Source: Candidatus Helarchaeota archaeon (GTDB taxonomy: Archaea; Asgardarchaeota; Lokiarchaeia; Helarchaeales; RDOG01). Taken from it: a stretch of DNA of 64,000 bases. The notes beneath the pieces were generated by a model. That model did not search any database, was not told the DNA's origin, and saw only the letters and a list, made by a program, of their open reading frames with translations. The position numbers were made by a program, and so were the translations under genes. Shown piece after piece: positions 8,991 to 18,081 of the stretch. Location of the stretch: positions 124,001 to 188,000 of the forward strand of contig JAHPZH010000007.1 of NCBI GenBank assembly GCA_019058315.1, read 5' to 3'. Each line of letters starts with the position of its first letter. Position 1 is the first letter of the stretch.

Positions 8991-9431
8991 ATGATTATCA
9001 TGGAAAAAGCAAAAAAATTAAAAAAATATCCTAAAATTACAGTAGACGCGATAATTATGGTTGATAAAGAGTCAATTGTTTTAATAAAAAGAAAAAATCA
9101 ACCCTATAAAGACTGCTGGGCAATCCCAGGTGGCTTTGTGGAATTAGGAGAAACTCTTGAGAATGCGGTTATGCGAGAGGCTAAAGAGGAAACTGGTTTG
9201 GATATTAAACCTATAAAAATTTTGAATATTTATTCAGATCCTAACCGAGATCCAAGAGGTCATACCATAACTGCCGCTTTTATTTGTGAAAAAATTGGGG
9301 GCACTTTAAAAGCAAATTCAGATGCAAAAGACATAAGAATTATCAAGATTAATTCAATAGAAACAATTAAACTAGCTTTTGATCATGATAAAATTCTAGT
9401 TGATTTTAATGAATTTTTAAAGGAGGAATAA
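8991..9431 (+). CDS. Nudix hydrolase (ADP-ribose pyrophosphatase-like)
   Basis: A perfect Nudix box is present: G48-x5-E54-x7-R62-E-A-K-E-E-T-G-L70, which coordinates Mg and hydrolyses nucleoside diphosphates linked to another moiety. The N-terminal strand (KITVDAIIMV) and the DPRGHTITAAF segment match the ADP-ribose/general Nudix group often found beside archaeal cofactor genes. Exact substrate cannot be read from the sequence. Translation probably starts at ATG 8991 or at the in-frame ATG at 9000. Confidence 0.9.
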   Translation: MIIMEKAKKLKKYPKITVDAIIMVDKESIVLIKRKNQPYKDCWAIPGGFVELGETLENAVMREAKEETGLDIKPIKILNIYSDPNRDPRGHTITAAFICEKIGGTLKANSDAKDIRIIKINSIETIKLAFDHDKILVDFNEFLKEE

Positions 9432-9433
9432 TT

Positions 9434-10150
9434 TTGGAAGAAGATTTTGATATAAGAGGTCATATTGAACCAATAGAAGAAAGAATTATTAAAAAATTTT
9501 ATATATGTAAAGTAACTTGTGATAAATATGCTGCTAAAACAAAAATGGAGGAAAAAAGACTTAAAAGCATCAAAACTATGCCGAGTGGGGAAAAATCTAC
9601 AAAGGGAATAGAATTTAACACAAAATATATTCCATATTTCTATCTTGAGGGGAATTACACTATAGATTACTTAAGACGTAATAAATACACGCTAAAAATT
9701 GATCCTGAAGTCAAGGCAATCAAAATTGAAGATAGTGAAAGTATTGTTAATTTAGAAAAAATGGTTAGAGTCAAATCTAATGAACTGGAACTGAATATAA
9801 TTGAGAAATTAAAATTCGAGAATAATGGCGAAATAACGTTAGATAAAGATATGAATTCAATCCAGAAAAAAACTATCCCTTATTATAATGAAATTGATGA
9901 AAATACATATAATGAATACGAATCAAATAAAGAAATTGAAGAATCAAAATATCCACATAATTATTTTATAGAAAAATTAAAAGAACTAATTATTAAACGT
10001 CCAAACGATACTGTTAGAACATTAAAAGAAATTTTTGAAGCAAATTTGAACATTATATTAAGACCAAATTATGAAGGAATATTTGAGTACAAAGGTAAAA
10101 TTGTTAAAATGATCGTAGATGGTGTTACAGGTAAAACTAAAATGGAATAG
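9434..10150 (+). CDS. Hypothetical hydrophilic protein
   Basis: No family is recognised. The 238 residues are strongly charged, rich in Glu, Lys, Ile and Asn, without signal peptide or membrane segment. The C-terminal 60 residues (from about FIEKLKELI) look like an alpha-beta domain ending with GIFEYKGKIVKMIVDGVTGKTK. Two bases separate it from the Nudix stop, and its TTG start has a strong AAAGGAGG site inside the end of the Nudix gene, so it is translationally linked to that gene and is very likely a real protein. Confidence 0.75.
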   Translation: MEEDFDIRGHIEPIEERIIKKFYICKVTCDKYAAKTKMEEKRLKSIKTMPSGEKSTKGIEFNTKYIPYFYLEGNYTIDYLRRNKYTLKIDPEVKAIKIEDSESIVNLEKMVRVKSNELELNIIEKLKFENNGEITLDKDMNSIQKKTIPYYNEIDENTYNEYESNKEIEESKYPHNYFIEKLKELIIKRPNDTVRTLKEIFEANLNIILRPNYEGIFEYKGKIVKMIVDGVTGKTKME

Positions 10151-10262
10151 TTATACTATAATTAAAATTTATTTTCATTCCTAAAAAACAAAATTAAAAT
10201 AGGTTTAAGAAATATCATAAAAGTATCATTAATCAATTGAATTATTCTAAATGGTGTTTTAG

Positions 10263-10874
10263 ATGAAAATTAGAATTTTTTTGAAATCATTTAAATTAGC
10301 ATGGCGAACTGGGAAACGTTTTGTAATATTCGTCGCAGTTTATATGTTCTTAATAATTTTTACTTCATATATGCTTATACAACTATGGGGACCATCAATA
10401 CAGGCAATAGAGAATCCGTTTGAGCGATTGGGTAACCAAATTGTATTTGATATGGAATTTTTTACCCCAAAAGGTCCACTTATCATAGGTTTTACTTTAA
10501 TAGTTGTTGGAACAATTATAGTAGCTACTTTTTACGGTTTTATTGTGTCCGGTTACAGGAAAAGAGAAGTTGCAACATTAAGGACTATTGGTTGGGATGC
10601 GGGTTCTATTCGAACATTATTTTTAGGAGAATTACTTCTAGTTTACCTTGTAGCTTTTTTAATGGTTATTGAAATAGTTTTTCATATACTAGGTGTTAGT
10701 CACTATTTTCTAAAAACCACGGATGTTCCAGGTTTACGAGGAATTATAATTCCCGGTGAAGTATTAGCCACAACCTTTTTAATGATCTTGGGTTGTCAAG
10801 TTTTTGGGACATTTGTTGGATATCGTCGTATGCTTAGGGTAAGCCCAATGGATGCGATGCGTAAAGCAGTATAA
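10263..10874 (+). CDS. Half-size FtsX-like ABC transporter permease
   Basis: Four hydrophobic segments are visible: one near residues 18-40, then three near 75-100, 118-142 and 165-190. The last three plus the tail RRMLRVSPMDAMRKAV match the C-terminal FtsX permease domain, including the conserved VSPMDAMR ending. The usual large extracytoplasmic MacB-like domain is missing, so the protein is about half the length of a standard MacB/LolC-type permease. It is followed after 12 bases by the matching ATPase. It would have to form a homo-oligomer or pair with another permease. Confidence 0.85.
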   Translation: MKIRIFLKSFKLAWRTGKRFVIFVAVYMFLIIFTSYMLIQLWGPSIQAIENPFERLGNQIVFDMEFFTPKGPLIIGFTLIVVGTIIVATFYGFIVSGYRKREVATLRTIGWDAGSIRTLFLGELLLVYLVAFLMVIEIVFHILGVSHYFLKTTDVPGLRGIIIPGEVLATTFLMILGCQVFGTFVGYRRMLRVSPMDAMRKAV

Positions 10875-10886
10875 GGAGATGGATGA

Positions 10887-11573
10887 ATGAGTGAAGAAGA
10901 AGTCATAATCGCAGAAAATGTTTCTCATGAATACCGTAGAGGTAAAGATATAACTGTTGCAATTAAAAATATCAATTTGAAAATAAAGAAAGGTGAATTC
11001 TTAGTAATAGTAGGACCTTCGGGAAGTGGAAAATCCACTTTATTAAATATTCTTAGTGGAATGGATAAACCTACAGCTGGAAGAGTGATTCTAGATGGAT
11101 TAGACACTGGAATGATTGAAGAAGATCTTTTTCCAAAAATAAGAAGAGAAAGAGTCGGGTTTGTATTTCAAAATTGGAATTTAATTGATGGTCTCACAGC
11201 AATTGAAAATGTTGAAGCACCTCTTTGGCCCTCAGATTTAAATGGTAAAATTATCGAGGAGCGAGCGTTAACTTTGCTACGTTTGATTAACCTTATAGAA
11301 AGAAAAGATCATCATCCAAAAGAATTAAGTGGCGGGGAGCAACAACGGGTTGCAATAGCAAGGGCTTTAATTAATCAACCAAAAGTCGTTTTTGCTGATG
11401 AACCAACAGGAAACTTAGATAGCAAAACCGGTGAAGAAATAGTTTCATTATTAAAACGTTTAAACGAAGAAGAAAACGTAACTGTTATAGTAGTCACACA
11501 CGATGATAGTCTAATAAAATTCGCTGATAGAGTAATATATCTTAAAGATGGACAAATCAAAGAAACTAGATAA
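10887..11573 (+). CDS. ABC transporter ATP-binding protein, LolD/MacB type
   Basis: All nucleotide-binding motifs are intact: Walker A GPSGSGKS (43-50), Q-loop Gln95, signature LSGGEQQR (147-154), Walker B VVFADE (167-172), D-loop NLDS and the switch His in VVTHDD. The A-loop region and 228-residue length fit the LolD/MacB/FtsE class that pairs with FtsX-like permeases, as here. AAGGAG lies about 10 bases before the ATG. Substrate is unknown; this class mostly moves lipids, peptides or lipoproteins or works mechanically at the membrane. Confidence 0.93.
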   Translation: MSEEEVIIAENVSHEYRRGKDITVAIKNINLKIKKGEFLVIVGPSGSGKSTLLNILSGMDKPTAGRVILDGLDTGMIEEDLFPKIRRERVGFVFQNWNLIDGLTAIENVEAPLWPSDLNGKIIEERALTLLRLINLIERKDHHPKELSGGEQQRVAIARALINQPKVVFADEPTGNLDSKTGEEIVSLLKRLNEEENVTVIVVTHDDSLIKFADRVIYLKDGQIKETR

Positions 11574-11616
11574 TCTTTTATTTTTTTATAATTTGCCTAA
11601 AAATAAGAATTGAAAA

Positions 11617-14600
11617 TTAAGTTCGATCCTTTAATTTCAATTTTGGCATTATATTTAAACTCATTAATTCTTGTAATAATAATTTAAATGCATATGATAC
11701 TGTAACTCTTGAAATTTTTACTTTATCTCCACAGATTGGGCAATAATATTTATCTTTATTACGATCATAGACCCCTATCATTCCACATTCATCACAAATT
11801 AAAACTGTGGTTTTATCTGATTCATCCAGTAATCTCTCTTTTAATAATAAAGCCGCACCATGTCCAATTAAACAATCTCGTTCCATTTCACCAAAGCGTA
11901 ACCCTCCTTCTCGTGCTCTTCCTTCTGTAGGTTGTCTAGTAAGAATTTGTACAGGTCCTCTTGCGCGAGCATGAATTTTATCAGCCACCATATGATGGAG
12001 TTTTTGGTAATAAACTATCCCTATGAAAATATCTGCATCATATTTCTCTCCAGTCGTCCCATTATACATTGGTTCACGACCATTATGATGAAATCCAAGT
12101 CTATTCAATTCTTCATGAAGAGTGCCTGTAGGAACCCCTGAAAATGCAGTACTATCTATTCTTTTTCCAGTTAAAGATCCAATTTTACCAGCAATAGCTT
12201 CAAAAATTTGCCCCAATGTCATACGTGAGGGGATAGCATGTGGATTAATGATTAAATCAGGAACAATACCGTCAGCTGTAAAGGGCATATCCTCCTGAGG
12301 AACAATTAGTCCTAATACTCCTTTTTGACCATGGCGAGATGCAAATTTATCTCCTAGTTCTGGAACTCTTTGATCTCTAACTTTTATTTTAACCAATCTA
12401 TTACCATCAATAGTTTCAGTTAAAATAACGGAGTCAACTACACCATTTTCACCATGACGTAAATTTACAGAAGTTTCTCTTCTTATTGGAGCTGGCAATT
12501 CAAATTCTCTATATTCTTCTAAGAATCGTGGTGGACTTGTTCTGCCTATTAAAACTTCACCACCTTTTATTTGAACTTCTGGCTCAATTATTCCATCTGC
12601 TCCAAGATGACGATATGCTTCGGCGACTCTATATCCCCGGACACTCCTATCTGGAACTTCGAACTTATCTTCTTGACCACCTGGATATTTCTGTTCTTCT
12701 GCTTCATAACAACGGAAAAATGAAGAGCAGCCTAAACCACGTTCTTTTGATGCTTTATTAATAATTAAAGCATCTTCTATGTTATATCCTTGAAATGAAA
12801 TGATTGCTATTATAAAATTTTGACCAGCTGGTCTTTTATCAAAGCCTATGGCTCCCATAGCTTTAGTTTTTACAAGTGGTAGCTGAGGATAATGTAGTAA
12901 ATGACCTCGTGTATCTACCCGTAAATTAAAATTAGCGCTATATAAGCCAAGAGCTTGTTTTGCCATTCCGGCTTCATAAGTGTTACGTGGAGATTGATTA
13001 TGTTCGGGATACGGAATTACTGCAGCCGTTATTCCAAGGATTGTAGAAGGTGCTATCTCTAAATGAGTGTGTGTTTCATTAATTTCAGATTCATCTAGAG
13101 CAATATAACAATTTTCTTCTTCTTCAGCATCAAGATATTCGACTATTCCATTAATAATTAAATCAGTCCATTGCCATTCCTTATTTTTTATTTTCTCAAG
13201 TATATCAACCGTTAGTTTAGATTTAGCATTTTCGACAATAATAACTGGCCTTCTAGCACGTCCCGCATCACAATTAATCTGAATTTCATTTGTATCCTCA
13301 TAAAGTGCTATATTCACTTCATGATCTATTTCATTCCTTCTCCTTTTGACTCGAATTTGATTTATTAATTCACCAGGATTAGAATGGAGTCCTACTAATC
13401 TTCCATTTAAGAAAACTTTCGCTCCACTCATGAGTTTCTTTTTTCTTATTTCTTCAATTAATTCAAGTCCTAGATCCAAAAGCAAACTTTCAATCTTTGC
13501 TTCATCAGATCCTACTGAAATATAAGCCATGAGGGTAAGATTCTTAACCAAGCCACAATTCGGTCCTTCTGGGGTTTCATTGGGGCATATCTTACCCCAA
13601 TGTGTTGGATGGAGGTCTCGCGCCTCAAAATGTGGCTGACTTCTGCTTAATGGGGATACAACCCGTCTTAAATGACTCAAAGACGAAATATAATTAGTGC
13701 GATCTAATAATTGTGAAACACCCGCCTTTCCTCCAACCCAATTTCCAGTTGCTAAAGCATGACGGAGTCGTTCAGTTACAACATCAGCACGAACAGCGGT
13801 TCTTATATTTGGACGTTTTCCCCTAACTGTTGTCCTTTCAAGTTGGTATTTAATATCACGACATAAATTTAAAAAGGCTACTCGAAAAAGACTTGTAAGC
13901 AAATCTCCTGCAAGTTTTAATCTTTTATTTGCATAATGATCTTTATCATCTGGGTCTCTTTTTGCTACAGATAATTCTAGTAAGCGTTGTGCCATTTGAC
14001 CCAAATAAAAAGCTTTTTTAATGCGATCTTTACTTTCTCTTCCAATATGTGGTAATAAATATCTATCCAAAATTTGGCCAGCTCGCCTAAGACGATATTC
14101 TCTAGTCTGTCCTACTGCTACTCGTTTTCCTATATAATCAAGTGCATTTTTTAACGTATTTTCTGGGTCTTTAGGTATATTTATTGGTGAAGCAGCCTCC
14201 AAAGTTGGTATTAATTTTCTATGAATCTGGGGATCAGCAGTAATTGCTTCTGTAATTTCCCTATCGCTAACTAGGCCTAATGCCCGCATCATAATAGCTA
14301 AAGGAACTTTTCCTGGAACTGAAGGAAATGTAACTCGTAATGATCCATCTCTTTTACTTTCAAGCGTAACTGGTGCTCTAAAGCCATGAGATGTTGAAAA
14401 TACTTTTGCTACATGTGTTGCAGATACACTCTGACTTGCTTCCTCAATAAGAATCCTATTTGGTGCTAAATCCTCTCGTGTTACTAATACCCTTTCAGAA
14501 CCGTTAATTATAAAATAGCCACCTGGGTCCATGAAGTCCTCATTGAATTTGGGAAGATCTTCATCTTTGATGTTTTTCAATAAACAGACGTTTGAACGTA

Positions 14601-14979
14601 ACATTATGGGTAATCGACCAATGTAAACATTTTCTGTTTCACCCTCTACTTCAAGTCCAGTACGTTCATCCTTAAAAACAGGGGTCATTTCTAGTTTTAA
14701 AGAAGCGGAATATGTCAAATTTCGTATTCTAGCTTCCATTGGGAAAATGGGTTTCATTGAACCATCTGCTTCTTTAATCGATGGTTCACTGACCGAAATT
14801 TTTCCTAATTTCACATAAAATTGAGAAATATCAAATTCAATTTTACCTACTTCATCAACTATTTGTTGTAAGGTATTTTCAATAAAATAATTATAAGAAT
14901 CTAAATGTTGGCGCACAAGCCCTTTCTCTACAAAGAAAGCGACCATAACTGGCCAGTTTTTATTTTCACTAACCATCAA
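11617..14979 (-). CDS. rpoB: DNA-directed RNA polymerase subunit B (undivided)
   Basis: This 1120-residue chain covers all of archaeal Rpo2/RpoB without the B'/B'' split seen in many methanogens. Landmarks: the N-terminal protrusion/lobe region, CPNETPEGPNCGLVKNL, GQNFIIAIISFQGYNIEDALI around the catalytic-center contact, GDKFASRHGQKGVLG, and a C-terminal zinc ribbon (CDECG...YYCPICG) before the clamp anchor KLLLQELMSL. It begins TTG-ATG; the ATG at 14976 is the likelier start. The other large subunits are not adjacent, so it stands alone, converging with the ABC operon across 43 bases. Confidence 0.98.
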   Translation of the reverse strand: MMVSENKNWPVMVAFFVEKGLVRQHLDSYNYFIENTLQQIVDEVGKIEFDISQFYVKLGKISVSEPSIKEADGSMKPIFPMEARIRNLTYSASLKLEMTPVFKDERTGLEVEGETENVYIGRLPIMLRSNVCLLKNIKDEDLPKFNEDFMDPGGYFIINGSERVLVTREDLAPNRILIEEASQSVSATHVAKVFSTSHGFRAPVTLESKRDGSLRVTFPSVPGKVPLAIMMRALGLVSDREITEAITADPQIHRKLIPTLEAASPINIPKDPENTLKNALDYIGKRVAVGQTREYRLRRAGQILDRYLLPHIGRESKDRIKKAFYLGQMAQRLLELSVAKRDPDDKDHYANKRLKLAGDLLTSLFRVAFLNLCRDIKYQLERTTVRGKRPNIRTAVRADVVTERLRHALATGNWVGGKAGVSQLLDRTNYISSLSHLRRVVSPLSRSQPHFEARDLHPTHWGKICPNETPEGPNCGLVKNLTLMAYISVGSDEAKIESLLLDLGLELIEEIRKKKLMSGAKVFLNGRLVGLHSNPGELINQIRVKRRRNEIDHEVNIALYEDTNEIQINCDAGRARRPVIIVENAKSKLTVDILEKIKNKEWQWTDLIINGIVEYLDAEEEENCYIALDESEINETHTHLEIAPSTILGITAAVIPYPEHNQSPRNTYEAGMAKQALGLYSANFNLRVDTRGHLLHYPQLPLVKTKAMGAIGFDKRPAGQNFIIAIISFQGYNIEDALIINKASKERGLGCSSFFRCYEAEEQKYPGGQEDKFEVPDRSVRGYRVAEAYRHLGADGIIEPEVQIKGGEVLIGRTSPPRFLEEYREFELPAPIRRETSVNLRHGENGVVDSVILTETIDGNRLVKIKVRDQRVPELGDKFASRHGQKGVLGLIVPQEDMPFTADGIVPDLIINPHAIPSRMTLGQIFEAIAGKIGSLTGKRIDSTAFSGVPTGTLHEELNRLGFHHNGREPMYNGTTGEKYDADIFIGIVYYQKLHHMVADKIHARARGPVQILTRQPTEGRAREGGLRFGEMERDCLIGHGAALLLKERLLDESDKTTVLICDECGMIGVYDRNKDKYYCPICGDKVKISRVTVSYAFKLLLQELMSLNIMPKLKLKDRT

Positions 14980-15289
14980 AATTTTTCCCTACCATTAAAT
15001 GGAATTGTTTTATATGTTTTAATATTGTATTGCTAATCTTATTTAACATTCTCACTTTCTTAAATTGTTAATTTGCAATAAAGCATGGAATTATATAAAT
15101 TTCATGATAAGATTCTAAAAACCACAACTTGCAAAAAGACTAAATTAAAATGAAAAACAAAAGATTTTAAGTTTTTCGTTTTTATCATTTTAAATCTTAA
15201 ACTCTATCATATATTCACTTTTTAAAAAATATACGTTAATTATTGAAAATTCACGGATTAAGGACACTACTAAATCAATCATTATGTCC
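14980..15289. other. Intergenic region carrying the rpoB promoter
   Basis: This 310-base AT-rich stretch has no convincing ORF. Its left part lies just upstream of rpoB and contains a TATA-like element on the minus strand; the right part follows the stop of the membrane-protein gene. I see no RNA gene or repeat in it. Confidence 0.5.
15008..15016 (-). promoter_or_regulatory. Candidate TATA box for rpoB
   Basis: The minus strand reads CATATAAAA here, about 32-40 bases upstream of the rpoB ATG (14976). An archaeal TATA box about 26 bases before transcription start would give a short leader of roughly 10 bases. The AT-rich background makes chance matches common. Confidence 0.35.
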
Positions 15290-16090
15290 TCAATTTATTT
15301 GAGGTGCTTTCATAAACTCTGATCTTTCAAAACTTGTAGCAACTAGAATTAATGGAAAGAAAAATACAATTCCATAAAAAATTATTTGCCCAAAATCACT
15401 TTCTTCTCCAACAGGAAGTGGATCTCCAGTTACTAATAACCATGCACCAAGCCAAACCAAATAGAAAATAGCATATAATATGTTTAATTTAACTGCGTTG
15501 ATGAATTTTTCTTTCTGACTCCAATTTTTCATAGCAAAAATCCATAACATTAAATATCCAAAAGAAAGCATTATGATCCCAGTAAATAACATACTCCAAT
15601 GTATTGGGGGTGCAGTCCAAGGTTGAAAAGGCTGCTCAAAATTACCCGTCGACATTATTGCGGTGTATTCCGGAGTATTAGGATGAAATAACCAATCTAA
15701 ATGGAAATGAAATAACCCTCCTGCGAGCGTAAGTTTATAACAATCAAGATAACTCATGGCTGGTTCTTTTAATCTTATGAGTGTGGGTATGAATTTCTCA
15801 GTTTTTTCAATCGTATAATGTGAGAAATAATAATAAATCAAAGCTACTACTAATGAAAAAAGCGGCCAACCATAAGCACTATGGACTAAAACAATTGATA
15901 ACCAATTAGCGTTATCTTCTGGAAATCCGAAAAGTAAGAATAGTCCTAATATTAAAACTCTAAGATCCGGACCTATGTAATTATTGGTTCCAAATATTAA
16001 TACTCTTCTCAAATCAAACCTATTATTCGTTAAATATAAAATAATTAAGCCGAATCCAAATCCAAATACTAAATGAGTGACACCAGACAA
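15290..16090 (-). CDS. Polytopic membrane protein, possibly YdjM/DUF457-like metal-dependent hydrolase
   Basis: The 266-residue protein has about six or seven hydrophobic helices. It starts MSGVTHLVFGFGFGL and contains a His/Asp pattern (TH, then YIGPDLR, then FHFHLDWLFH) in membrane-associated positions that resembles the integral-membrane YdjM-type hydrolases, in which conserved His and Asp bind metal. The match is by eye and weak, so the hydrolase assignment is tentative. It stands alone on the minus strand. Confidence 0.6.
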   Translation of the reverse strand: MSGVTHLVFGFGFGLIILYLTNNRFDLRRVLIFGTNNYIGPDLRVLILGLFLLFGFPEDNANWLSIVLVHSAYGWPLFSLVVALIYYYFSHYTIEKTEKFIPTLIRLKEPAMSYLDCYKLTLAGGLFHFHLDWLFHPNTPEYTAIMSTGNFEQPFQPWTAPPIHWSMLFTGIIMLSFGYLMLWIFAMKNWSQKEKFINAVKLNILYAIFYLVWLGAWLLVTGDPLPVGEESDFGQIIFYGIVFFFPLILVATSFERSEFMKAPQIN

Positions 16091-16256
16091 AAATTAACAC
16101 CTATTCCTTTGATTTATTTAACTTACTAATCTTCAACGCAAAATTAACTATTTATTAATTATCTTAAATTTAAAATGTCAAAAAAATTTACTTTGGAAAA
16201 ATAATTTAATTTCTTTATTTAAAACTGAATTAAAGAACTTTAAGAAGGATTATTCT

Positions 16257-16709
16257 ATGCCCGATAAGGATTTAAAAAAACTTCCAAGAAATTCAACAGA
16301 AGCTCAAGGCTTATTAATTAAAGCTTTTTACAAAAAATATGGTGATGAAATATTACCAATTGTTGATGATATATTAAGTCTTCAAGGTCGTGCTCTTGGA
16401 TTAAAAGTAAAGGAAAAAGTCCAAGATACTAAATTATCAACAATCGCGAAATTTTTTTCAAAAAACTGGGATCCAAAACTCGTGAAAGTAATTTCAATCT
16501 CAGACGAAAAATTCCATATACAAGGAACAAAATGTCCATTTGGATTAGAAAATACTTCTAGGAAACTATGTGAAGCCGTAATGGCTATTGATCGTGAATA
16601 TTTTTTTACCGCAACTGATGGGAAGACAAAATTGGAGATTCTAAAAACAGTTGCGGCGGGGGATCCCATATGCGATACTGTCTATAAGGTTTCAGAAAAA
16701 AAAGAATAA
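16257..16709 (+). CDS. L-2-amino-thiazoline-4-carboxylic acid hydrolase-like domain protein
   Basis: The 150-residue soluble protein has the conserved pattern KCPFGLENTSRKLCEA, then AIDREYF and GDPICDTVYK, which fits a family loosely named after ATC hydrolase. The conserved Cys residues in CPFG, LCEA and ICD are the likely functional ones. Members are common in anaerobic bacteria and archaea and mostly uncharacterised, so the enzyme name should be treated as a family label. AGAAGGAT precedes the ATG by about 7 bases. It sits alone upstream of the tRNA-Gly pair. Confidence 0.55.
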   Translation: MPDKDLKKLPRNSTEAQGLLIKAFYKKYGDEILPIVDDILSLQGRALGLKVKEKVQDTKLSTIAKFFSKNWDPKLVKVISISDEKFHIQGTKCPFGLENTSRKLCEAVMAIDREYFFTATDGKTKLEILKTVAAGDPICDTVYKVSEKKE

Positions 16710-16783
16710 GATTTATTCCTTTCTTTCAATATGAAAATTTTAATATGATTTTTTATTATATTAATAAACAAAAAATCTAAAGG

Positions 16784-16793
16784 TATAGTATAA
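16784..16793 (+). promoter_or_regulatory. Candidate TATA box for the tRNA-Gly pair
   Basis: TATAGTATAA lies 23-32 bases upstream of the first base of the first tRNA, the spacing expected of an archaeal TATA element when transcription starts just before the mature 5' end. Confidence 0.4.
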
Positions 16794-16815
16794 TTTCAAC
16801 GAAATAGAAAAATAA

Positions 16816-16892
16816 GCGTTCGTAGTATAGCCTGGCTAGTACTTCAGCCTGCCACGTTGATGGCCCGGGTTCAAATCCCGGCGAACGCACCA
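16816..16892 (+). tRNA. tRNA-Gly (anticodon GCC)
   Basis: A complete cloverleaf can be drawn: acceptor GCGTTCG pairs with CGAACGC, the anticodon stem TCAGC/GTTGA encloses loop CTGCCAC with anticodon GCC, and the T arm is CCGGG-TTCAAAT-CCCGG. The discriminator is A at 16889 and the CCA end (16890-16892) is encoded. No intron is visible. Confidence 0.95.
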
Positions 16893-16907
16893 ATTATCTA
16901 ATTTTAT

Positions 16908-16984
16908 GCGTATGTGGTATAGCTTGGTTAGAACAAGGGGCTTCCAACCCCTTAACCCGGGTCCGAATCCCGGCATACGCACCA
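16908..16984 (+). tRNA. tRNA-Gly (anticodon TCC)
   Basis: Acceptor GCGTATG pairs with CATACGC, the anticodon stem AGGGG/CCCCT encloses loop CTTCCAA with anticodon TCC, and the T arm is CCGGG-TCCGAAT-CCCGG. The CCA end is encoded (16982-16984). It begins 16 bases after the first tRNA, so both probably come from one transcript. The two isoacceptors share the first three acceptor bases and the T stem but differ in the D and anticodon arms. Confidence 0.95.
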
Positions 16985-16990
16985 TTTTTT
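16985..16990 (+). terminator. Oligo-T terminator after the tRNA pair
   Basis: A run of six T residues directly follows the encoded CCA of the second tRNA, as expected for archaeal T-rich termination. Confidence 0.4.
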
Positions 16991-17037
16991 ATAGAATGTT
17001 CGTGTTTTTATGTAAAAAAAAAATTTTTATGGGTTTT

Positions 17038-17427
17038 TTAGATATAATCACATGTTTTTAATAAAATAAGCGTTAAAAGCGATGAAACTATATCATAAAT
17101 TGACCCTGGGATTAAGAAAGTTGCTAATTGTGGTGACAATATTATATTTATAATTTCAAATCCCGCCATAATGAACCGAAAAATTACAGAAGTAATTGGT
17201 ATAATTAAATATGTTTCAATATCTTTTGTACAATATACAAGTAAAAATCCAAGTATTAATAATTCTACTCCTGCCATTTGAGAAAAAAGTGGTACACTAG
17301 ATAATCCTATTCCTCTTACAATAGAATCCATGAAGAAAATAAACAAAATTGCAAGAAAAATTTCAAGAATTCCACTAAAAATTAAAAATCCTTTTAAAAA
17401 TCCTTTTTTATCCATTATTTTCATCAT
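17038..17427 (-). CDS. Small four-helix membrane protein, unknown
   Basis: The 129-residue protein has four hydrophobic helices (near residues 10-32, 42-63, 70-92 and 100-122) with short loops, a basic N-terminus and few conserved polar residues. It resembles small DoxX- or DUF-type membrane proteins in layout, but I cannot name a family. It follows the zinc-ribbon gene on the same strand after 19 bases and is probably cotranscribed with it. Start may be Met1, Met2 or Met5. Confidence 0.7.
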   Translation of the reverse strand: MMKIMDKKGFLKGFLIFSGILEIFLAILFIFFMDSIVRGIGLSSVPLFSQMAGVELLILGFLLVYCTKDIETYLIIPITSVIFRFIMAGFEIINIILSPQLATFLIPGSIYDIVSSLLTLILLKTCDYI

Positions 17428-17446
17428 CCATAATAATTCTAAAAGT

Positions 17447-17842
17447 CTAAAAAGGAGCTAAATAAAAATCGTTTCCAATTTGTTTACCCTTAACTAGTTC
17501 ACAATGTCTTAAGACAGCAATTTGATTTTCTAATTCTTTAAGAGTAATATTGAACCTATTAGTTACATCTTTAGGTAAAGCTTGACCTTTTGTTTTAATA
17601 TATTCGTAGATTTCCCGCTGCAATTTCGTTAATCCTTCTGCACCTTCTTGTCCTAAAGTCTTACGAACATTTTTAACTAATTGTACAGCCATAGGGTCAC
17701 AGACCTTTGATGGTTGGCTGGCATCTATTTGGGCATCCATATAACAATCTTCACATAATTTTTTTCCATCAAATTCAAAACTTTCGTCTGTTGAGATTTC
17801 ACAACCACAACTCTCACATTTCATTCTTTCAAACAGCTCCAA
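17447..17842 (-). CDS. Zinc-ribbon plus winged-helix protein, possible regulator
   Basis: The N-terminal 35 residues form a zinc ribbon with C9-x2-C12 and C30-x2-C33 (CESCG...LCEDC), and the rest has a helical linker (CDPMAVQLVKNVR) followed by a winged helix from about residue 70 (TKLQREIYEYIK...FNITLKELENQI). This looks like a conserved prokaryotic zinc-ribbon/wHTH protein, perhaps a small transcription factor or redox-responsive adaptor. The likely start is Met7 (MKCESC) rather than Met1. It precedes the four-helix membrane protein. Confidence 0.7.
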   Translation of the reverse strand: MELFERMKCESCGCEISTDESFEFDGKKLCEDCYMDAQIDASQPSKVCDPMAVQLVKNVRKTLGQEGAEGLTKLQREIYEYIKTKGQALPKDVTNRFNITLKELENQIAVLRHCELVKGKQIGNDFYLAPF

Positions 17843-18081
17843 TAAAAATTAAGTTTATTCAATTGTAAATATAAAAAATAATTCAAAAATGTAACTTCTA
17901 ATTATCAAATAATATTATTCTTTAATTCTCAATATTCTACATGAAATTTAACTAATATCGCTATTACACTTTCAAATTAACACTAAAAGTAGTAAAAATT
18001 AAATAATTGAATTAATATAGACAATTCAAATAATATATTAGAAGTAATTGAAAGAGTGGACTATTAAGGGGATTTTATCCC

